Positions 55,483 through 64,000 of a stretch of DNA of 64,000 nt are shown in pieces. Below the pieces are notes generated by a model. That model saw only the letters and a program-made list of their open reading frames with translations, was not told where the DNA came from and did not search any database. The DNA is from Thermococcus sp. Its GTDB lineage: Archaea; Methanobacteriota_B; Thermococci; Thermococcales; Thermococcaceae. Made by a program: the position numbers and the translations under genes. Within the stretch, counting starts at the first letter, position 1; every line of letters begins with the position of its first letter. The DNA is taken from NCBI RefSeq assembly GCF_027023865.1, contig NZ_JALVUC010000016.1, positions 32,102-96,101 of the forward strand, written 5' to 3'.

Positions 55483-55502
55483 TGTGAAAGTAGGGTTTCA
55501 CA
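55483..55502. promoter_or_regulatory. Operator-like palindrome 2
   Basis: TGTGAAA-gtaggg-TTTCACA, a perfect inverted repeat 70 bp from palindrome 1, consistent with binding by a dimeric regulator. It lies about 38 bp before the duplicated methyltransferase start at 55541. Confidence 0.5.
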
Positions 55503-55540
55503 GACAAAGAACCTTCTAAACCTCTCTCCCCCTCGTAACC

Positions 55541-55615
55541 ATGCTCGAAAGGTTGTTTTTCTCAGCTGATTTAGCTCAAAACCCACGAACTACCAATAAG
55601 AACAACTCAGTTTAG
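55541..55615 (+). pseudogene. Duplicated 5' end of the m5C methyltransferase gene
   Basis: ATG at 55541 begins MLERLFFSAD, preceded by a leader ending CCTCGTAACC, closely matching the real gene at 56127 (MLEKLFSLGY, leader CTCCCAACC). The similarity stops after about ten codons and the frame ends at 55613-55615. It is a partial copy of promoter and start. Confidence 0.5.
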
Positions 55616-55708
55616 ATAGATACATGGCAAAGAGAGGCATCTACCTAACGCGGAAACCTCTATCATCTACCATGAATGAATAAAAAGAAAACTGGAGGTT
55701 TTACACAA

Positions 55709-56029
55709 TTACAAGAATTGCAAAAGTTGCTGGTAGAGTGTTTTCATCTCCGAAGTAGAACCCATAAGTTTAGCTTTGGTCTTTCCCTGTATTTCGATTA
55801 TGCCCCTCTTTCCTATGAGTCCCTCTTCTTTGTATTTGATACCCTCTACATCCGAGAGCTTAAACGTGACTACGTCATCACTCTTGAAAATAGCTCCCCT
55901 CCTAGCATATAGGATTATCCTTCTGTCTGTAACTATCACTTGATAGTTCTTTCCACCATACTGAACATTGTTTTTGCTCTGGAATTTAACTTCCTCTTTT
56001 GGAAGAAGATAGTCATCCAGCCCCACCAT
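55709..56029 (-). CDS. Bacterial-type PH-domain protein
   Basis: 106 residues. LPKEEVKFQSKNN, VIVTDRRIILYARRG and LSDVEGIKYKEEG fit the bPH/YokE-like pleckstrin-homology fold that follows the pattern of strands plus a C-terminal helix. GGGGGGTTGCC precedes ATG 56029. It lies between the true and duplicated methyltransferase starts, so it may have been inserted. Role unknown. Confidence 0.7.
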   Translation of the reverse strand: MVGLDDYLLPKEEVKFQSKNNVQYGGKNYQVIVTDRRIILYARRGAIFKSDDVVTFKLSDVEGIKYKEEGLIGKRGIIEIQGKTKAKLMGSTSEMKTLYQQLLQFL

Positions 56030-56126
56030 GGCAACCCCCCTTAAATACCTTTCGCTGTAGGTAAGTCAGAGAGTATCACGGCAACCCCCAGCAAATTGTT
56101 TTAAACCCCTCCCCAAACTCCCAACC

Positions 56127-57056
56127 ATGCTCGAAAAGCTCTTCAGCCTCGGCTACTCCAGGACCTTCGCCGAAAGGTATTACCAGCTCTGGGGCGAGAG
56201 GGCATTAACCATAGCCAAAGCAATGGAAAAACCGCTACCGAGGTGCTTTCGCGCAAACACGCTCAGGATAGAGGTTTCAAAGCTCACAAAGCTCCTCAAC
56301 AAGAAGGGCTTTCAATTTAAACGTGTTCCCTGGGCGAGGGAAGGCTTCTGTCTCACAAGGGAGCCTTTCTCGATAACCTCAACGCCCGAGTATCTCAGTG
56401 GCCTCCTCTACATCCAGGAGGCAAGCTCAATGTATCCCCCGGTTATCCTTGAGCCGAAGCCCGGCGAGACCGTTGCAGACATGGCGGCGGCACCAGGCGG
56501 GAAGACGAGCTACCTCGCCCAGCTGATGGAGAACGGGGGCATTATTTATGCCTTCGACGTTGGCGAGGAACGCTTAAAGGAAACTCGCCTTAACCTCTCC
56601 CGCCTTGGCGTTACGAACACCGTTCTAATTCATGACTCATCCCTCCACATAGATGAGCTCGGTGTTGAGTTCGACGGGATACTCCTCGATGCGCCGTGCA
56701 CCGGTTCTGGAACGATACACAAGAATCCGGAGAGGAAAACCAGCAGAACGATGGATGATGTCAAGTTCTGCCAAGGTTTACAGATAAAGCTCATTGAGAA
56801 AGGCTTAAGTGTCCTCAAGAAGGGCGGAATCCTCGTCTATTCCACCTGCTCCCTCGAGCCCGAGGAGAACGAGTTCGTAGTCCAGTGGGTCATTGACAAC
56901 TTTGAGGTGGAGCTGCTCCCTCTCCGCTACGGCGAGCCTGCCCTTATCAAGCCCTTTGGAATCGAACTAAGTGAAGAGGTAGGGAACGCAAGGCGCTTCT
57001 ACCCGGACCGGCACGGCACGAGCGGCTTTTTTGTAGCGAAGATTCGGAAGACCTAA
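56127..57056 (+). CDS. NOL1/NOP2/Sun-family RNA 5-methylcytosine methyltransferase
   Basis: 309 residues. SAM site MAAAPGGKTSYLA (about 118-130), DAPCTGSGT with the motif IV Pro-Cys, and YSTCSLEPEENE with the motif VI catalytic Cys; RANTLR near the N-terminus is also typical. Methylates tRNA or rRNA cytosines; target unproven. Its ATG lies 20 bp after GTTTTAAAC, a TATA-like element. The stop overlaps the convergent next gene by 3 nt. Confidence 0.93.
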   Translation: MLEKLFSLGYSRTFAERYYQLWGERALTIAKAMEKPLPRCFRANTLRIEVSKLTKLLNKKGFQFKRVPWAREGFCLTREPFSITSTPEYLSGLLYIQEASSMYPPVILEPKPGETVADMAAAPGGKTSYLAQLMENGGIIYAFDVGEERLKETRLNLSRLGVTNTVLIHDSSLHIDELGVEFDGILLDAPCTGSGTIHKNPERKTSRTMDDVKFCQGLQIKLIEKGLSVLKKGGILVYSTCSLEPEENEFVVQWVIDNFEVELLPLRYGEPALIKPFGIELSEEVGNARRFYPDRHGTSGFFVAKIRKT

Positions 57057-58018
57057 CCCTCCTTGGGAACGAGCCTCCTCTCCGTTTCCTCCAGCCTTCT
57101 CAAAACGTCCTCACTTAAGTGCTTCTCAAGTTCCTCCCTCGCAGCCTTGGCAAGGTCGAACTTTGACTTGTACTTTCCCAGCTCGACCCAGTCTATCTTC
57201 TTCCCGCCGACGAAGACGTCTATGTCGCACAGACGCTTGTATCCGACGTATTCAATGCCTTTCAGTAGGAACTTCACGCGCTCGGGCTTCTCCCACGTTA
57301 AGAGCTTGAGCTTGTAGACCGGGACGCGCATGAAGGGTCTTGGATAGTCCCAGTCCCAGCCCTCTCCAACGATGAAGCCGAGGTCAAGGTCCTCAATTAC
57401 CGTCATCAGCCGCTCTATGTTCTCCTCGTAGCGCTTTTCAATATCGTAAACCTTTATCGTCAGTTCGTTCCATTCCGGTAGGAGCTTGAAGAGCATGGCC
57501 GGTAGGTCGATGAGAAGCTCTCTGTAGACGTCCAAGAAGTACCTCCTGACGAGGACTGCCCCCTCAATGTCCTCTGGGCCTATTGGGGAGTTCAACTTCT
57601 TTCTGGTCAGGGATACAACGGTGTCCCCGGCTTTCCCCACTTTTAGAGCGTCCATCTGCCCCATTACCTGGCCGCCGAATCTATCCGCAATCAGCTTTAG
57701 TGCGTCTTCGACCTTTTCAGGGACATGGAGCAGGATTATCGTGCTCTCCGCTTTGACCCTCTCAATTGGGAGTTTTTTGTTCACAATCTCTGACATAACA
57801 ACCTTCGCGTCCTTGCATATCAAGAAGCCCGTATTGGAGGGCACGGTCGTCTCGCTCAGAGGCGTAACGAAGAGGACTGTCTCGAACTCATTGCTAAGCC
57901 TTATAGCTTCATTAGTGGAAATCTCCTCCACGTTAAAGGCTTCTTCGATGCCTTTTTTTATCGCTTCCACGTCCCCCATCAGGAAGACCATGGAAGGTCC
58001 AAAACGAATCAGTCTCAT
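57053..58018 (-). CDS. Conserved hypothetical protein
   Basis: 321 residues, soluble, alpha/beta with an acidic C-terminal helical region. No catalytic motif recognised; segments such as FIVGEGWDWDYPRPF are distinctive. ATG 58018 follows GGAGGGGTCTGTG and overlaps the stop of the upstream phosphoesterase by one base (TGATG), so the two form an operon. Confidence 0.75.
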   Translation of the reverse strand: MRLIRFGPSMVFLMGDVEAIKKGIEEAFNVEEISTNEAIRLSNEFETVLFVTPLSETTVPSNTGFLICKDAKVVMSEIVNKKLPIERVKAESTIILLHVPEKVEDALKLIADRFGGQVMGQMDALKVGKAGDTVVSLTRKKLNSPIGPEDIEGAVLVRRYFLDVYRELLIDLPAMLFKLLPEWNELTIKVYDIEKRYEENIERLMTVIEDLDLGFIVGEGWDWDYPRPFMRVPVYKLKLLTWEKPERVKFLLKGIEYVGYKRLCDIDVFVGGKKIDWVELGKYKSKFDLAKAAREELEKHLSEDVLRRLEETERRLVPKEG

Positions 58019-58590
58019 CACAGACCCCTCCAAAGTTTGTATCCCCTCATTGTGTCGGTTCCAACCGGATAACCAACCCTAACAACCCTACCACTCGGCA
58101 GAAAGACGAAGTTAACACCGAGAACTGCATTCAACCCGTTGGGAATCTCCTTGAAGTTATGGCCGTAGAGCCTGAAGTCCACCTTCAGACCTCTCACTTC
58201 CTTCCAAGTGTGCCCGAGGGCGAACCTCCTGCCACCTATCTCAACGACTGTTCCCGGCTCCACAACGGAATCTCCAAAGAACTCCCGCAGGAGTTTGGGG
58301 TCATCCTCGTTTCCAGGGACGATAAAAAGCCTTGCTCTAGAATTTTTTAGAATCTTGGCAAGCCTCCTAAGTCCCGAGAGGTAGAGTGGGCTTAAATCAG
58401 ACCGCCTTTCCAGCTTCACGTTGTCAACTAGGTCACCGGTGTGGACTATAAAGTCCGGCCGATATCTGTCTATAAGCCCCTCCAAGAAGCCATAAACGCT
58501 CTCCGGTGTATCCCCTATATGCATGAGGAGCTCTTCGTTCAAGGACTCGCGGAGCTCTCTGAGCTTTCTCCTTCGAAGGAAACCGAGCAT
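58018..58590 (-). CDS. Metallophosphoesterase-like protein
   Basis: 190 residues. IGDTPE, VHTGDLVDN, VPGNEDD, LGHTWKEV and YGHNF follow the order of calcineurin-like phosphoesterase metal motifs, although the first (usually DxH) is reduced to GDT. ATG 58590 is preferred: a TATA-like AATATACACC lies about 30 bp upstream; the frame extends to ATG 58638 through that promoter. Substrate unknown. Confidence 0.75.
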   Translation of the reverse strand: MLGFLRRRKLRELRESLNEELLMHIGDTPESVYGFLEGLIDRYRPDFIVHTGDLVDNVKLERRSDLSPLYLSGLRRLAKILKNSRARLFIVPGNEDDPKLLREFFGDSVVEPGTVVEIGGRRFALGHTWKEVRGLKVDFRLYGHNFKEIPNGLNAVLGVNFVFLPSGRVVRVGYPVGTDTMRGYKLWRGL

Positions 58591-58683
58591 GGAACCCACT
58601 AGGTTATCTTGGTAAAAGGTGTATATTACCTTTGGCATGGGAGCGCTTAAAAGGCCTTACACCTAATCACTTCGGTGTTGGCG

Positions 58684-61865
<3,182 letters not shown>

Positions 61866-61958
61866 AAAAGGTAATTTCTTAGGATCAACTTAGTCACACA
61901 ATGCTTTTATATTTCTCATTCCTAAGAACACCACCCGAGTAATCACTAGGTGGTGAAA

Positions 61959-63338
61959 ATGAGAAGGGTAAGCTTCCTTATGGCTTTTTTGATAACTGGG
62001 TACATCCTAGGCATTTGGAACTTCCTGATACTACCCAAGTATTACATAACGTTCGGCCTAAAGGGCTTTCTAATATCCCTCGTTCCATCGATTGTAGCCA
62101 TATTCATCATATACAGCGAGGCTGAGAGCACCAAGCGGACGCGCTACCTTATACACGAACTCCTGTTCAAGGTCGCTAGGATTCCCGCTCTGACCTTCGT
62201 TCTGCTGATGTTTCTGATGATCATTCTTGGCATCACAACATACTACGCGTCCTACGGCCTCACCCTCATGCTGGGACTCAGTGGTTCCTATACCCCCGTT
62301 GTGGCGGTTGCAACGATTCTCCTCGTGATGCTCCTTCTCGTTATGGCCAAAGGACACACACTGGAGTTCATATCTGTCGTTTCGATCCTCTTCGTCCTCT
62401 TTGCAATCGCGGCTGTTTTCCTTGTCAGAGAACAGGCCCTCACCACGGTTACGTCCGAGCAGGCACTCCACTACATGCACGAGGCAGTATCGTCCATAAC
62501 CTCCTTCAGTCAGCCTCTCAGCTTGAAGGGAATCCTATACCTTCTAATTTCGACGTTTGTCTCCTTTGGCCTCGGTGCAGGCGTTTACTACGTTATCGGA
62601 AGCTTCACACCGGAGGATCTCAATCTCAAAAAGGTTCTAGCGGGGGTTTTTATCCTCCAGATAATCCTGAGTTTTGCGGCCGCGTTTACTGTTGCTTACT
62701 CCATCGGCGTTGCCCATGAAGCTGTCCAGAGGGCATTCCACAGTCCGAACATCTCGGCGGAGGAAACGATACAGCTCTCCATCCTCTTCGGTGACCTCAA
62801 AGCATACACCACCAACAGCACCCAGAGTCCAATCCACTCGATAAACGTCTTCTATGCTATTCCACAGGTTCTCCACGGTAATGTCCACGGTGATGTAACC
62901 CTGATAGTCCTCCTAATGCTCTCACTTTACCTTGCGGGTCTAACGACAATAATCGTCCTCATGGAGATGGGCAACCAGATGCTCTCAGAGGTAGTGCAAA
63001 TCGGCAGAACCCAGAGCCTCGGCTTTGTTTCTCTCTTTGGTATGGTGGTCTCGGGGGCGATGGCCATTAAGGACATCAGGGTGATGTTCCTCGTGGTTCC
63101 CTTTGCGGTGGGTGCCCTCGTTGCAGCCGCTGAGGCATATCCGTTGCTTTCCTCGGAGCTTGCCTACAGTAAGGCTGGGGTCTGGGTCTCGGTGATTATC
63201 CTCCTTGGAACTGGATTATTGACCCTTTACTATGCTTTCACCTCTCCTTCGGCGGCGGTAAAGGTCGGTGCCCTGCTCGGACTCGTCCTCTTCGTCCCAC
63301 TGACCATGAATGGCATGCTACTTAAATCCCGTCGCTGA
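61959..63338 (+). CDS. LeuT/NSS-like sodium symporter (predicted)
   Basis: 459 residues, 11-12 membrane helices. The first helix region (GIWNFLILPKYYITFGLKGFL) resembles the unwound TM1 of neurotransmitter:sodium symporters. Substrate unknown. ATG 61959 follows AGGTGGTGAAA; TATA-like CTTTTATATTTC is at about 61902-61913. An intervening IS separates it from nep1. Confidence 0.65.
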   Translation: MRRVSFLMAFLITGYILGIWNFLILPKYYITFGLKGFLISLVPSIVAIFIIYSEAESTKRTRYLIHELLFKVARIPALTFVLLMFLMIILGITTYYASYGLTLMLGLSGSYTPVVAVATILLVMLLLVMAKGHTLEFISVVSILFVLFAIAAVFLVREQALTTVTSEQALHYMHEAVSSITSFSQPLSLKGILYLLISTFVSFGLGAGVYYVIGSFTPEDLNLKKVLAGVFILQIILSFAAAFTVAYSIGVAHEAVQRAFHSPNISAEETIQLSILFGDLKAYTTNSTQSPIHSINVFYAIPQVLHGNVHGDVTLIVLLMLSLYLAGLTTIIVLMEMGNQMLSEVVQIGRTQSLGFVSLFGMVVSGAMAIKDIRVMFLVVPFAVGALVAAAEAYPLLSSELAYSKAGVWVSVIILLGTGLLTLYYAFTSPSAAVKVGALLGLVLFVPLTMNGMLLKSRR

Positions 63339-63408
63339 TTTCCATCTTCAAAAATTTTTTAAAGACCCTTCCCAATCGGTCTTAGAACGCTTATAGGAGG
63401 TTTGAGAA

Positions 63409-63819
63409 ATGGGAGACAAGACCAAGGTCCAGGTCAGCAAGCTCAAGCCGGGAAGGTACATCCTCATCGACGGCGAGCCGTGCAGAATAGGCAACATAAC
63501 CGTTTCCTCACCTGGCAAGCATGGTTCGGCCAAGGCGAGGATTGAGGCAGTTGGAATCTTCGACAAGAAGGTCAGGAGTATTGTTAAGCCGACGAGCGCC
63601 GAGGTTGAGGTTCCGATCATTGACAAGAGAACGGCTCAGATTATAGCTATGACCCCGGACACAGTCCAGATTATGGACATGGAGACCTACGAGCTCTACG
63701 ACGTGCCCCTTGAAGGTGGCGTCGCGGACGAGATCAAGGACCAGCTCAGGGAGGGCATAAACGTCGAGTACTGGGAGACCTTAGGCAGGATAAAGATAAT
63801 GAAACTCAAGGGCGAGTGA
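63409..63819 (+). CDS. eif5a: Translation initiation factor 5A (aIF5A)
   Basis: 136 residues. [14 protein letters not shown] carries the lysine (K37) that deoxyhypusine synthase modifies; the C-terminal OB fold follows. GGAGGTTTGAGAA precedes ATG 63409 and TTTTTTAAAG is the TATA box at about 63354-63363. Confidence 0.96.
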   Translation: MGDKTKVQVSKLKPGRYILIDGEPCRIGNITVSSPGKHGSAKARIEAVGIFDKKVRSIVKPTSAEVEVPIIDKRTAQIIAMTPDTVQIMDMETYELYDVPLEGGVADEIKDQLREGINVEYWETLGRIKIMKLKGE

Positions 63820-63846
63820 GCCCTTTCTTTTGCTCTTCTGTCCTGG

Positions 63847-63952
63847 TGGGCTGACTTCCTCCTCGTCGTGAACGGCGAGGGTTCGAGTTAACCCCTCGCT
63901 AAGGGTGGTTCGGTTTACGGGCCCATCACCTACTCCCGTTGCCGGTTTCGGT
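63847..63952 (-). mobile_element. Right end of a second TnpB-type IS element
   Basis: GGCTGACTTCC, TCGTCGTGAACGGCGAGGG and GAGTTAACCCC match the right end at 60397-60450 of the first element. It borders the end of a tnpB that continues beyond the window. Confidence 0.6.
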
Positions 63953-64000
63953 TCAGCCCGAAGGCCCGGTCTTGGGCCCGTTACCCCTACCGGCCAAAGC
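63953..64000 (-). CDS. tnpB: TnpB, C-terminal end (partial)
   Basis: Fifteen visible residues, ALAGRGNGPKTGPSG and a stop. They parallel the C-terminus of the first TnpB (RRGNWPKTRPEGSK). Only the end lies in the window. Confidence 0.55.
   Translation of the reverse strand, partial: ALAGRGNGPKTGPSG

Larger units (their letters stand above)
55368..55708. other. Non-coding spacer with palindromes and a duplicated gene start
   Basis: No intact gene. It carries two TGTGAAA-N6-TTTCAyA palindromes (separate entries) and a copy of the promoter/start region of the downstream m5C methyltransferase gene at about 55512-55565. Confidence 0.6.

Noticed and set aside
56098..56106. GTTTTAAAC as another SurR site before the m5C methyltransferase
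   Set aside because: It sits where the TATA box belongs and is best explained as the core promoter; it also shows that the motif can arise by chance.

Overview
This window comes from a hyperthermophilic euryarchaeon of the order Thermococcales, most likely Thermococcus. The evidence is archaeal gene content (aRF1, eS1/S3Ae, uS15, aIF5A with a hypusine site, SRP54, Nep1, the KEOPS subunit Pcc1, a TIP49-type ATPase), a complete 13-gene mbx/mbs sulfur-reduction operon, a CGP-CTERM surface protein, TATA-type promoters, and GGTG(A)-type ribosome binding sites that often select internal ATG, GTG or TTG starts. No rRNA operon or CRISPR array is present.

Layout. 1-7.7 kb: a partial CoA-disulfide/sulfur reductase flavoprotein, MTA phosphorylase, an alpha-solenoid protein, a possible structured RNA, a 30-residue protein, then SRP54 with a stand-alone RAM domain and a YkgJ-like protein, a GfcR-type regulator and an Lrp regulator. 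7.8-9.5 kb: tRNA-Arg, -Asn, -Met and -Pro with a recurring hairpin repeat and a decayed secreted-protein gene. 9.5-15.4 kb: QueE, a CGP-CTERM protein, TIP49, a lipoprotein. 15.4-17.3 kb: a compact operon of a DUF2284 protein, a CARF-like protein and a PIN nuclease. 17.4-23.5 kb: a PEBP-like protein, a SemiSWEET-like protein, a frameshifted solenoid gene, a CPHC thioredoxin-like lipoprotein with a CcdA-like protein, a divergent Lrp/aminotransferase pair, two DUF996 proteins. 23.5-33.5 kb: the mbx operon, read leftward, with two identical GTTTAAAAC (SurR-type) sites around its TATA box. 33.6-40.9 kb: an ACT regulator, a radical SAM-TRAM protein, UDP-GlcNAc epimerase and UDP-ManNAc dehydrogenase, a DUF354 glycosyltransferase, SpoIIM-like, LplB-like. 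41-50 kb: ArgRS, a deletion scar joining two broken genes, aRF1, BofA-like, a HEAT protein, two small pilin-like proteins, a site-2 protease, the two AcnX-type phosphomevalonate dehydratase subunits. 50-55.4 kb: initiator tRNA without an encoded CCA next to a dead homing endonuclease, then uS15-GAN/RecJ-Pcc1-eS1 and ornithine carbamoyltransferase. 55.4-64 kb: operator-like palindromes, a duplicated methyltransferase start, a PH-domain protein, an m5C methyltransferase, Nep1, a TnpB-only IS whose end supplies the last codons of nep1, a transporter, aIF5A, and the end of a second TnpB element at the window edge.

How the genes work together. The mbx complex and the flavoprotein at the left edge both belong to sulfur metabolism, and each has a GTTTAAAAC site upstream. 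The ribosomal/GAN/Pcc1 cluster groups translation, replication-associated nuclease and tRNA modification. The most unusual functional unit is the CARF-like plus PIN pair, which looks like a cyclic-oligonucleotide-type sensor with a separate nuclease effector, away from any visible CRISPR locus.
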